A DNA stretch of 64,000 nt from Callorhinus ursinus. Lineage: Eukaryota; Chordata; Mammalia; Carnivora; Otariidae. The notes below the pieces were generated by a model. The model saw nothing but the letters and a program-made list of their open reading frames with translations, did not search any database and was not told where the DNA came from. Made by a program: the position numbers and the translations under genes. This document shows positions 21,947 to 34,600 of this stretch, in pieces; within the stretch, counting starts at the first letter, position 1, and every line of letters starts with the position of its first letter. The DNA lies in assembly GCF_003265705.1 (NCBI RefSeq), contig NW_020312867.1, forward strand, positions 3,809,307-3,873,306, given 5' to 3'.

Positions 21947-24900
21947 CTATCTGGAGATGGCTTGGGTAGTGCTGGGGCTGGGACACAGCGGGACTGGCCC
22001 TGGGGATGTCAGACTCTGAGTCAGGGACTCGTCCAACTTGCGGGTCTCGGCTTCCAGGACGGTGGCCTCGGGGGCCTGGGCCACGGCCAGCAGTGAGTGG
22101 GAGAGGCTGTGGTGCAGGCCCGCTAGCTCACGGCTGGTCTGCACCGAGCGAGCAATGTAGTCCTGCCTCTGCTTCCGCTCCAAGGCCAGCTGGGCTCGCA
22201 GCAGGGCCACCTGTGGTGGGGGGGAACCAAGAAGGAAAGAGTAATTAAGGGCCTTGAAGCTGCCCCAAGTCCCCCCTGCTCCGCTCTTGGGGCTCTTGGG
22301 AGAAAGCATTTGAATCAACTACCACACACAAATCTCAGGATCAGGCTCTGGGGTGTTTGGGAGGCAAGAAGAGCCTCGGGAGTCACGGGAAATCCAGTGA
22401 TTCTCCACCCTGGCTGCATAGGAGACTCAAGTAGGGACCTTAAAAACAACAGCAACAACAGAACTGCTCATCCACTTTATTGAGGGATCATTTATATATA
22501 ATAAAATGCTGGGATTTCAAGTGCACATTGTGATGAGTTTGATTATGTACATACACACTTATAACCGCTATTCCGATCAAGATACAGGATATTTTAATCA
22601 CTGCAGGAAGCTCTACTGTGCCCCTTTGGAAGCTTTTGATAAATACTCTGACTTAATTAGACTGCGGTGAGGCCTAGGCATCAGTATTTTTTTCAAAGCT
22701 CCCCAGGTGGTTCTCATGTGCAGCCAGGGTTGAGAATCAGTGATGAACCCTTATTTCTTGGATGAGTACACTGACTACCAGAAGGTGGTTACTGGGCGCT
22801 CAGGGCAGGGCCAGGACCAAGGTGAGGCAGAGAGGAACGTGGGGCGTAAAATTTAAGAAGGGGCTCCAGGTCGACAGCGAGCATCTCCTTAAATTCTCAC
22901 CCCGTGTGCCTCCCTTGCCTTGCCCTAGTCCGGGCCCCATCTCAGGGCTTTTTTGTATGAATTCAAATTAATAGCCGAGTCTAGCTGTATAGTTAGGCGC
23001 TGCCAGTAGTGACTATTAGTTTCTGAAACGGGCTCAGAAATAAAAATTCCACAGTTCTTATGACTCCCGGGCCTTGAGAAACAGGGTGAGCCTTCAGGTG
23101 AGGCCTATAAGGCAAGAAGGCGCCTGATCCCGGCTTTCTCTGCCGTGGTGGCTGGAGCTGAGCTCTGAGGTACGGGGCTTGGTGCTGGTGCCAGGCTACT
23201 CTGCCTGGTGTGCTGGCAACAGTCCTGCGTGCACGGGTGCATGTGAGGGCAGAGGAGGCCAGGATGCTCGTGTCTGCTTTCCTCTGTCCTCTAGAATCTT
23301 CCGTCTGCTCCTCAACGCTCTTCCTTCTCCTTCTCCTTCCTAGGTAGGAGCCTGGCAGTCTGCGGTCTAGAGTGTGCTTTCTTCCCCTCTCCTACCCTAA
23401 GCAGATGGGAGGTTGAGTTGGGACTGGGCTCTTCTTGCCTCCCACAGAGACTGAAGTTCTCTGAGGGAGGAACTATTTCCCATCTCCCTGCTGGAAGGAC
23501 ATAAAGGGTCAAGCATGCAGCAGACACTCACGCCTTGTTGCCTGACTGCAAGGGAGGGAAAAGGGGCTTAGAAAGCTGATCCTTCTAGAACATACCTCTT
23601 TCTGCAGTTCAGCGATGTGCTTGGCATCTGAGGAGCCCTTCTGTCCTCCCCTTCCATCCTATGGAAGACGAATGCCATTACTATTGGAATAGGCCTTCCC
23701 GCCCTGGGGGTTCTATAGGCCACCTTCAGCCAGCTCATCCCAATCCTGGGGTTCAAGGCAAGGGCTACGGGCCAGAAGTGCCTGAAATCAGACTGGACTC
23801 CATAAGGTACCTTGACCCTTGGGCAAGGAAGCCCAGGAGGGCCCAAGCCAGCCTAGTGGATGACGCCCATTGGAGACCTGATGCTGAACATCCAAAAGGC
23901 TTGGATGGCTTGGCGTCTTTGAGTCACCTTTTCATTTACAGAAGTATGCCACGCATCTGCCTTGTGCCAGCCCTGGGCTGTGAGCTAGGGATGCAGAAAG
24001 GAAGTAAGACAAGGTGCTTGCCCTTGGGAAGCTTTTTATAAAGGAAGGGGGATGGAGAGCTAGGAGATGCTCAGCCACCAGAAGCAGTCTCTCCCAAACA
24101 GGCTGCAGCGCTGTTTATTGATGGGCATAACCCAGCTAAAAGAGTGCTGGTTTGGGAAGTCTTCCCCCAATTCCTTACCCCAAAAAGGGAGTCTAGTCCC
24201 AGGAAATACCATGGACTCTAATTTTGTAAATTCAGTACTACAAGGGAGGAGATCCGAGAGGCCCACAAAGCTGCTATCAGGATCGTAGGCACATTAGGTT
24301 CTGGCAAGTACCACCCGACACCCCTTCGCCTGGGATTCTGACCAAAAGCCTGATGAGCCCCACTCCTGGATGAGCCTGAAGCCCTGGTCTGGAAGCAGGG
24401 AGGTTATACATCAGGGAAGGCTTTCTGAGCTCCTGAGAAGGTAGGGCTGCAAGCCGTGACTCCATCCCCACCCACTGAGGATGGGCCTCCTTCCTGGGTC
24501 AGGGACAGACTTGAGCTTCGCAGAAGCCAGCCAGGAGGGGGCTCCCCAGATTGGCTCACATGGCCGTCTCCCCCTTCGGGGTAGCCTGGGGCAGGCACTG
24601 CAGGGCGCAGTTTCTGGTGGCCGCATGTGGGCTCTCTGGAGGCTGCAGTCAAGAAAAAGAGGCATACCTGCTGTGTGGGGGGTGAAGCTGTGGCTTCCCT
24701 GACCTCTGGGACGCTGGGCCTCGATGCGCGCATGGAGTCCCTCTTCAGCTTCCTGCGCTCACGCTCCACCTGCCGGGATGCAGGTGAGAAGTCAGGGTTT
24801 GGCTTGGCTCTGGGGCTGGAGCAGAACTGCCTTTTGCGAGAGAAGGCTGGTGTGGGCTCGGCTGCGGGTGTAGGTGTGAGCAAGGGACAGCAACCACGAG

Positions 24901-25689
24901 AAGCTAAACTGGGATGAGGAGGGCACAGGCCAGAGCAGCCCTGAGAACAGAGATGCTGCCGGGGCGGAAGAGGTAGGGCCCGCCTCTCAGGCCTTCCAAG
25001 CAGGCGTAGCAAATGCTTTCTGTAGTATTTTGCGCTTTGCAGGCCACCAAATCTCTGGCACAACTATTCAACTGCACTATTGCAGTCTCTCATGAACATT
25101 GCTTTTCAGCAAAAGGCAGTGTTGGATGTGGCCCCTGGGCTACAGTTTAGCACTCTGCTCTGAGGGCTACATGAGAAGTGGAGATGCCTGCACACCGGAC
25201 CCCAGACGTGGGAGCTGAGGACAGGAGAAAGGACTCACCTGCTCCAAGGTGACCCGCAGCTGGACATTGTGGCGCTGGAGCCTGCTCCGGTCAATCTCCA
25301 ACTGTGCCACGGCTTGCTGGAGGTGTTCCAGCCTTTGTCCCCAGAGCTGCCTCTCCTCCCTCCCGAGACCAGGCTCAGCATCTACTCCTGACACCTGCAG
25401 GACAGACCTGGGGCTCTCACCTGGCCAGCTCCTTAGACAGATGGGGAACCGATAGAGGACAAAGGGACCAATCTGGCAGGTCTGAGCTTCAGGGACCCAA
25501 TTCCCAAAGGAGGGGAACAAGCCCCTAGAAAGAAGCTTCCTCCTGGCCACGGTTCCCACCAGGCCCCCAGGTCACCTCTTCCAGCTGTGCACCTACCTCT
25601 GCTCTGGGCCCCCGTTCCGCTCTGCTGGTTGAGCTAGGGCTGAGGAGCCGCTCCTTCTCCAGAGCCTGCTTGGCGAGCTCCAACTCATC
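21947..25689 (-). CDS. CEP250: CEP250 coding exons 28-32 (residues 2211-2442, C-terminal region)
   Basis: Exons in transcription order: 25576-25689, 25239-25394, 24668-24769, 23596-23658, 21947-22210. Landmarks are DELELAKQALEKERLLSPSS, QRLEHLQQAVAQLEIDRSRL, VERERRKLKRDSMRASRPSV, GGQKGSSDAKHIAELQKE and ALERKQRQDYIARSVQTSRE. This is the region of C-Nap1 known for centrosome targeting and NEK2 phosphorylation. It is rich in Ser and Thr. The last coding exon is 264 bp including TAG. All introns have GT/AG borders on the minus strand. Confidence 0.95.
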
Positions 25690-28600
25690 CTGGGATAACA
25701 AGTTGTGGAGCAAATCACACCATGGCAACCTCATATCCAGACCCACACTACCTTCCATCCTCATAAAAACCAGTTAATTTTCTCATCAGGTTATAGTCTT
25801 ATTGTTCCTGGATACTCTGAGCTATTCTAGTGCAAAATCTTTATTTTACAGATGGACAAAGCAAAGAAGCAGAGAGGGGTCTATTCAAAAATACATGGTG
25901 GGCTAGGACTAAAACCTGGCTCGTTTGAGATCTTCCATAAGCTAAGCAACAACCTGGAGCACTGAGGTGTTGTAGAAAGAGCATGGACTCTGGGATCACA
26001 CAGAGCTGGGCATTCTGTCATTACTTACTGGCTATATGACCTGGGTCAAGATATGAGCTCACTCCAAAACCTAACTTCCTCATTTGTAAAATGACCACAT
26101 GCTCCATGAAGCACAGATCAAGCCTCTGGGGTTAAATCCCTCCTGATAAGTGGGGACCCCAGCGCTAGATATTTTCTAGGCACCATGTGTCTCATAAATG
26201 ATAATGGTCAAGAAAAGAGACAGATGAGAGGAAGGGAGTGTACATGGGTTTAGGTCGTCTGGGAGACAGGGAGCGCCCAGCAGTCAACAGGCTGTGTTCT
26301 GGAGTCAGATTCCCTAGATCTATTTCTGCCACTGACTGGCCGTATGACCTTGGACAAGTTACTTGGCCTCTCTGAACTATAACTGGAGATAATAATTCCT
26401 ACTTCTCAGGGTTGTTGTGGAAGGAAGCAAGAGTAACTGTGCATGGCATGGAAAATGCTTAAGATAAGAAATGATAGCACTGCGATGAAGGGCTGCATCT
26501 GAAAGATGTTCTTGAGTGTTTGGGGGGGAGTGCAGGGGGACCTTGACCTGAGCTACGCTACTCTCAGTAACCCTCCTGCCCTGCAACAGACCTTACTTGT
26601 TCTGTGCCTGTAAGAATGAGCCTAGAAATAGGAAAGGAATTCTACTTATCGAATGCTTCCTTCCTATGCACTTTATATGTATTATCTCATTTCACACTCA
26701 AATGGCCTTATGGGGCTGGTATTGTCATTCCCTATTTTATGGAAGAGGAAACCAAGAGTCACAGAAGTGAAGGCACTTATCTAGGGTCACACAGCCTATA
26801 AACCATAGGATAGTACTGCAAACCCAGGAACTTGACTCCAAAGTTCACTCATGGATCCCCTTCTCTGCACATTGCTCCCAAAAGGCAAGTCCCTGCAGCA
26901 CTGTGTGTCTCAGATGACGGAGGGGTTTCTCTGGGGCTCAACCCTGGTCAAGGCCCCATGATGTGGAGTCAATTTCCTGGGAAAAATGGGCTGGGCTCCT
27001 CTTGGCAAAAGAGACAATGCCTCTCTATGGCCAAAAGTCAACCTTGCTTTCCTGACTGCCTACTCTGTGCAGGCCTTGTGCCCAGTGCTGGAGAAGCAAA
27101 GGGGACTAACACGTGGCCCCTGACCTTGAGGTTGAATGCTGCACCCTAAGGTCCACTTCTCTTCTCACTCGATATTCCGCCTAGAGGAGTGCACCTGTCC
27201 TTAACTGCTGAGGACCCCAAGTCTCTATCCCTAGCATCATCCTTCACCTTTAGATTACTTTACAGACCTGCCCCCTGGATGTCACTCCCTGCAGGTCCTG
27301 TAAGCCCCTCACTCCACTGCCATTCCATAGTATTCCCGAAACCTGCCATTGAGCAGAAACCTGGGGGTTTGGTTTCCTTCTGCCCCTTCTTCACTCCCCT
27401 GTCTCTTAGCCAGTCAACTGCCAGAAGTCCTGTGAGCTTCTAGGCCCACCCCCACATCACCGTCCACCCTTACTGTCTTAGGTCACCATCTGTCCTGCGA
27501 CTTCGATGACCTGCATCCTTGTTGGTCTCCCCAGATCTACTGTTGCATCGGATGTGTCACCCTCCTCCACTACCCCAAACACTTCATCCAGGCCCCACTG
27601 GTTACCCAGGTCCTTGACACGACTCAGAAGCCCTGAACTATGGGGCCCCTGCTGCCTTGTCTGTTGCCAATTGCCCCTCTGTGTCCCATTCAGCCCGAAG
27701 TCCTTGTACAAATGCCCCGTGCTCTCCTCCCTCTTTCCTCTTCCCCAGAAAGCTCCTCCCAGACTTGGGCTTGGCTAATTCCTTACTGGTCGAATCAGAT
27801 CTAATCTTAAACCCTGCTTTTACTGGAAAGCCTTCCAGGATTTACTACTAGGAAAGGCTGGCTGGGTGCCCTCTCTGTGCTCAGAGCACACTAAACTTCC
27901 CTAATGAGGCTCTAATTAGAACCAGACACTGCACTCTAATTGCTTATCTGCTAGACTATAAGCTTTATGAGGGCAGGAACTGTGGCTGTCTTATTCTCTC
28001 CATATCTCCCCATATTAGCACAATACCCTGGATTCCACATATCTCCACCCTCTGGCACCCTGAGGTGTCACAAGCCCGGGGTGGCGGGAGGCCCCTGAGC
28101 TCAGCCAGACAGGCTCTGTCCCCCTGGCCGGTACTACCCGTGGAGTGACTCACCTGCAGCTTCTGCTGTTCTGAGTCCCGCTCCAGAACAGAGGCCTGTA
28201 GGAACATGGCTACCTCCTGCAGGCTGCTCACGCTAGCCTTGCTCTGGGCCAGGGACAGCGCCAAGTCCTGGGCCTTCTCCCTCCACTCGATCTCCCTGGC
28301 CTCTGTCTGCCTCAGTGCTGCCCGCAGTCGCTCCAGCTCGTCCTGCAGCCGGGGTCCTAAAGTGTCAATGTTTGTAGAGGGCTCCTCCACTGGGGAGGCT
28401 GTGTGGTTGTGGGGTGAGTCCTCCAGATTCTTCCTTTGCTGGGCCTCCCTCAGCCCCACAATCTCCTCTTCCTTTTGGGCTAGAGTCAGCTGCAACTCCC
28501 TCAGGCTTTCACGAAGGCCCCCCATCTCTTCCTCTTCTCTCTCCCGGCCTGGACCCTGCTTCTCTTGGATGGCATCTTCTCGGGCCCTCTGGGCCAGAGA

Positions 28601-31600
28601 CTGCTCAAGCAGCTGCCCCTGCCTCTTCTGATGGCTCAGCTCTTCGTCCCTCTGGGCCAGTGCCCGCTGGAGCTGCTGCACGGCCTCCTGGTGCCGGAGA
28701 TCCCGGTCCTGGATCTCGCCTTCCCGCCTCCGCAGGGCCTCCTCCAGCTGCCGGGCCTGCGCCTGGCAGGAGTCCAGGGCAGCCTGCAAGGTGGCCGTGC
28801 TGGCCTCCAGGCTGTGGCTCAATTCCGCCTGCCCCAGCAGCCGCTGCTCCTTCTCCTGCAGGGCGGCCTGAGTCTTGCTCAGGGCCTCCTGCAGAGCCTT
28901 GGCCTGGTCCCGGGCAGTCTCTTCCCGCTGCTGGGAGGAGCGGCCGGCCGCCTGCAGGGCCTCCAGCTCCTGGTCCCGTTCCTTGAGCGTGGCCTCCGCC
29001 TGCAGCAGGTGATCCCGCAGGCCCCTGACCTCCACCTCGTGCTCCTGGGCCTGCTCGGCACACTGTTGCTGGAGGGCCAGCAGAGCATCCCCCTGCTCCC
29101 GAGACTCAGCCCTGAGGGCACCCAACACCTCCTCCAGGGCCTGCCCGCGCTGTCCCTCCACAGCCAGCTCGTCCTGGAGCCTTCGCACATGCTCCCTGTG
29201 GCCCTCGAGCTCTCCCTGGCGCTCCCGCAGGTCGGCGTGGGCCCGCTCCAGGGCGCTCCGCAGCATGCTCGCCTTCTCCTTCGTCTCCTCCTCCTGCTCC
29301 CGCGCCTGCTGCTGCTGGTGCCGCAGGGCCTCGAGCTCCTGGTCCCTCTGAGCCAGGGCCCTCTGCGCCTCTTCCAGGTGACCCTGAAGTGACTGCTCTT
29401 TCAGTTCCGCCCGTTCCCTGGCGTCCTGCAGGTGCTGCTGCACGACCACCAGCTCCCGCTCTCGCTGGCTCAGGAGGACGCTGGTCTCACCCACCTTCCT
29501 GTGTAGGCCCTGGAGCTCCTGCTCCAGCTGGTCCTTGCGCTCCCTCAGCTCTCCGAGGCGCTCCTGCTGGCACTCCACCTCCTTCTCCTTATCCCGCAGG
29601 ATCAGCTTCATGTGCTCGAGGCTTCCGCGCTGTGCTTTACCCGGGCCCTTCCCTTCCTCTGCCCGCTCCGGCGTTGGCGGCCTCTGGGAGGCCAGCTCCC
29701 GGCCTCGCTCCCTCAACGACAGCTTGATCTGTCCCAGGTCCTCCTCCAGGATCTTGGTCTGCAGCGTCCTCTGGTCTTCCAGGGCCCGAATCCTCTCCGT
29801 CTGGAGCAGCATGTCCTGGTTCCTCCTCTCCAGGTCCTGAGCCAGACGCTCCTTCTGCCTCTGCAGCTCCTCGATCTGTTGTCGCTGGCACTTCAGCTCC
29901 TGGTCCTTGTCCTGCAGCTCTCGTGCCAGCAGGGTGCCGTGGCTCTCCAGCTCGTCGATCTGGCTGCTCTGGGCCTGCAGCTCCTGGCTCCTCTCCTCCA
30001 GGTCCAGCGTCAGGTGGGTCAGAGCCACCCTCTGCATTTCTCTCTGGCCCTCCAGCTCCTCGATGGCCTTTTGTTGGTACTCCATCTGGTGATGGTTTTC
30101 CTCTAGTTCCAGGGCCAGGCATTCCAGAGTAACCAGCTGCTTCTTCAGATCCTGAATCTGTCCTTTCTGGGACTCTATCACTTGGGCCTTCTTCTCAAGT
30201 TCGAGAAGATTATGCTCCAAGATGCTCCTCTGGGTCTCTCGATCCTTCTCGAGCTCTTTGATTTGCTCCCTCTGCATGACCAGCTTCTGTTCCCGCTCCT
30301 GGACGGCCAGGGGCAGGTGCTCTAAGATGGACCTGCACTTCTCCAGCTCCTGGATCTGTTCTTGTTGCGTGCCCACCTCCTGGTTCCTCTTCTTCAGGTC
30401 CAGAGATAGCACTTCCAAAGCAGCCTTCTGCATCTCCCGTTGCTTCTCCAGTTCTTGGATATTTCCCCGCAGAGCCTCCACCTCCCCTTCCCTTTCGGAT
30501 AGGCTCTGGGCCAGGATAGCTAAATTCTCCTGCAGAGCCTTCCCATGGGCCACCTTCAGCTCGCCCTGCTCCTGCAGAGCCTGGGCTCGCTCACGCTCAG
30601 TCTCCACTTCCTCGCTCTTGAGTTTCAGGGCTGAGCGAGTGGTTCTCAGGTCCTCCTCCAGAGCCCCGGCGGCACTGGCCTGAGCCCTGGCTTCTGCCAC
30701 AGACGCCTGCAGACGTTCCACCTGGGCTGTCAGGTTCTCCTTGGCTGCCTGCAGGAGCCCTCGCTCCTTCTGGAAAAGAAGACGAAAAACCACCTTAGGC
30801 TACACTTCCCGGATACTATCACCCCAGTGCAGGCCCTTCGGTAGCCCCAGCCCCGTCAAGGAGGGACAAAGAGAACTGGCTCCTTCCACTTAAGCTGATC
30901 CAGTAAAAGATCATCCCTACTGAATTCCACAGCTCCGTTAGGGCCCAGAAGGGAAAACCTGAGACAAATGAGAAATCCCAGACTCTGGTCCTTCAGGGCA
31001 AGGGACAAACTTTTCTGCCTCCCTTCAGGAAAACTCGCTGGGGCCTTCATGCTGGCCCTCAAGGACAGTGAGATAGCCGGGGAAACTGAGCCCCTTGCTG
31101 AAGAACGTTGGGCACTACCCGTGGATAGGGTATGACCACAGGCCCAGGTGGCTTTGGAGCTACAGACTGGGCCCTGAGGCCTCCTCCTCCTGCCCCGGAG
31201 CAGGGTCACCTCACCTGGGCCTCCAGTCCCTGCAGCTCTGCTTGCTGCAGACGACCCTGCAATGATGCCACAGCTTCGTGCAGCTCCGTCAGCTCGGATT
31301 CCAGCGAGTGCTGCTTTCCTTCCCACTTGCATTTCTCTTTGGGAAGAGGGGAGGTGGCAGAGTGAGGCCCAGGGTGGAGGGCAGAGGAAAAGAGGGACAT
31401 GGAGGCAGATGGAGGGTGAGGAACAGAATCAAAGGGGAAGAAGGCCAGGAAGGAGAGAATTACATCCAGTCTCACAGCCACACCACCCATCTGCCAACTT
31501 TCCTGGTTGTCAGGGCTCCTGCGACTCCCACACTCACGTCCGGAGCCGCCGCCTGGTGCTAGCACTTGCCTGACTATCCTCCCAACACTGCCCCATCCTG

Positions 31601-34600
31601 ACCACGTGGAGATCTCCAACCCCGGATTCCCAACCAGGGGGGAGCCAGATGACGCTGGAGGGCCTTTCTAGTCTCTAATTCTATGGCTTGCAGAGGTTCC
31701 CAGAGACCACTGTTGCTCTGTTGGCTGCCCACTTCTGCAAAAGGCACCAGAACGCAGCTCTGTGCGTGTGGCTCTCAGGGCGCCCTCCGGGATACTTTCA
31801 AGACCCAGATCCCCCTCCCCAAGTTGTCTTCTTCTCTTCTACCACAGAGCTTTGGCCCCCAAGACCTGCCCTCTCCTTTCTTTTCCAAATAGTCACCACA
31901 CATGCCTTTGGCTGTGGTGGGGCAGACATTCTCCCCAGATCCCCCCACTTTGCTGTCTCCCAAACAAGTCCATGATCCTTCTGCTGTTGAAGGTGAATAA
32001 TTTTGACAACATAGCTGGAGATGACAAAAATAAGTAACGTGGATAAAAGACACAGAATTTTATAATGTTCTCACAGTCCTGGCCCTAGATTGCCAGTTTT
32101 TTAATACGCAGACAGAGAAGGGGGAAGCCTAGGCAGGAACTTCTCTCGGTTCACCCACTCTGTCCCCCTGAATTCCTTCTTCTAGGATGGCCCTCAAAGG
32201 CCAAGCAAAGCAGAAAAACAGTTCACGGGGGTCATCACCCCTTTGGAGAGGTCTCTAGGTAGCTACCTATAGTTGGGAGCCAGCAGTGAAGAGTGGCTGC
32301 CCCTTCTGGGCTTCCAGCCTCTCCTCTCTCTTCCCTCCAAATCTCCCTACCTGCCTTGCGCTTCTCACCTTCCTGGTTCTGGGAGAGCTGTCTCTGCAAA
32401 TCCTGCAATTCTGTGCAGACCTGACTTTTTTCGGCCTCTGCATCAGTGAGACGCTGTTCGAGCTTCAGAGCCTGCTCCCTCAGGTCATCCTGGGAAAGGA
32501 AGCGTGAGGCTAAACTCCAACCTCTTCATCTTCCACAAAGCTATCCTGGCCCCAGACCCAAACACCCCCCCCAACTTCCTCTCAGCCTCTGCGGGGTCTG
32601 TCCCCACGGATCTACTCCCAGATCGCTCCCCAGAACCATGACATGCTCTGCTTCAACTGACTGGAGCCTAGAATCCCTGTCTGACCACTGTATGCCTTTT
32701 AAAACACGACTTGCTGGAGTCTTAGCCCAGGGTCACCTCTCCTCTGCCCAAACTCCTACTTCAAAGATCAACTCAAAGGTCCCTTCTTCCTTCCCTGTGA
32801 CCGTCCCCAAGGAGGAATGAATTGTCCCTTCCTCCTATTATCATCAGTTGCATCTGTTACTGATCCAATTAATTCTATCAGTTCTGCTTATTTTAGAATG
32901 CAGTTTCTTTCCTCAGCCTTCTCGAGGGTGGAAATCTGGTCTTTCTCCCTTCTGTACCATCAGCTCACAGTGGCTGGCACAGAGGTGGTGTTCAATTTTA
33001 ATTGAATGATAGGTTCACCGAGAGGTGGAATTTATGGGATTTTTAGTTCAGTCTTAGGCCTGGAATGTTCCTATAGATGGCAACCTCAAATCTCAGTGGT
33101 CCCTGTCTGTCGGGTTGTTTTTGGAGGTATTGGCACCAAGGATAAGTAATTCACAGCTGAGAGGAAAATGGTACAAAACAATATCCCCCATCTGTGCAGG
33201 CTTCTTTAGTTCAGAGCCCACTCAATCCCTCACCCACTCAATCCTCACAACCCCAAGGCAGGCATGGTTTGCCTCAGTTGACTAGTGAAACCCAGGCCTA
33301 AGAAACCAAATGCTGTGCTCATGCTTGCCCAGGTAGGAAAGGATCGGGATGGAACTCATCCCAACTTGGGAATAAAACAGCTCAAACTGCTTCATGAGTC
33401 CTCTTCTGGGGAGTGAAGAGTTCAAGGAAGGAGAGCAGAGCATCGTACCCGGGCCTGCTGAGTCTTCCACAGGTCTTGGTGAAGCTTCTGGAGGGCAGAT
33501 GCCACCGCCTCAGCTGACAGGGCTGTCAGGAGGGGCCCTTTCTTAAGGAGGAGCCTAGCTCCATTCTGGTCTGAAAAAATGAGGAAACACCTCCTCACTT
33601 GGCTGCACTATGAAAGGAAAAATAGCCAAACCTCCCCAGATATGGCCTTGCCCTTCCCAAGGATCCCTCCTCTCCCCAAAGAACCCCTTCTGAGCAGTTC
33701 ATTCATCATGAACTTTCTGCATTCCTATGTGCCAGGAGCTATGGTGGGCATTAGATAATACTAGCTGTTATTTGTTAGGCATTTAGTAAATGCCAGGAAC
33801 TGTGTGACCTACTTTACTTATGTAATCTCATTAATGCCTTAGAAAAATCCTGAGAGATGGGGCACCTGGGTGGCTCAGTCAGTTAAGTGTCTCACTCTTG
33901 ATTTCAGCTCAAGGTGTGATCTCAGGGTCATGAGATCGAGCCCCATGTCAGGCTCCACACACTCAGTGGGGAGTCTGCTTAAGATTCTCTCTCCCTTTCT
34001 CTCTGCCCTTCCCCTGCTTGTGCATGCACGCTCTTTCTAGGAAAAAAAAAATCAAGCTCAGAGAGGACTGAATTAATTCCAGGGTCTGTGGCCTTAGCCT
34101 TGAGGCAGTAATCCCTAGGACCCGCGGGCTCCCGCCTTCTCCCCCCTGAGGGAGCCAGGCCTGGCTTCCGCCCAAAGGCCCGAGTCCATGGGTGGCTGCC
34201 GTACCTGGCTCAGGGCCCCAGAGGGCAGCAGAGTCTCCCCCGCCACGCAGCTCAGGCCGGCTGTCCCAAGAGAACCCCAAGGCCTGCTGCAGGACAGCAC
34301 AGAGGCTGGCCAGCTGGGCCTGGGCCCGGTGCCCGGACCGCCGCTCTGCCACCAGCGCCTCTAGCTGCTTCTCTGTGCTGCGCAGTTGGAGCTGGACTTG
34401 GGCTGCCCTGGCTTCCAGGGCCCGCAGGGAAGCTCGCAGCTCCTGCTCTGTTACTCGAGACGCCTCCAGCTCCTCCAGCAGCTGTGCTTCCTGAGCCAGA
34501 AAGTCAGCCTCCTTCTCCTTCACCTCCTGCTTCAGGACCTCCACCTGCCGGGAAGGCGGTGTTGTCACTCCGAGCGGGGAGTGGACACCTTCTCATCGGA

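Noticed and set aside
28565..29392. 275-codon open frame on the plus strand opposite the CEP250 giant exon (and several 100-190 codon frames nearby)
   Set aside because: It is Leu/Pro/Gln-rich and mirrors the GAG/CAG/CTG codon use of the coiled coil. There is no independent homology and no splice evidence.
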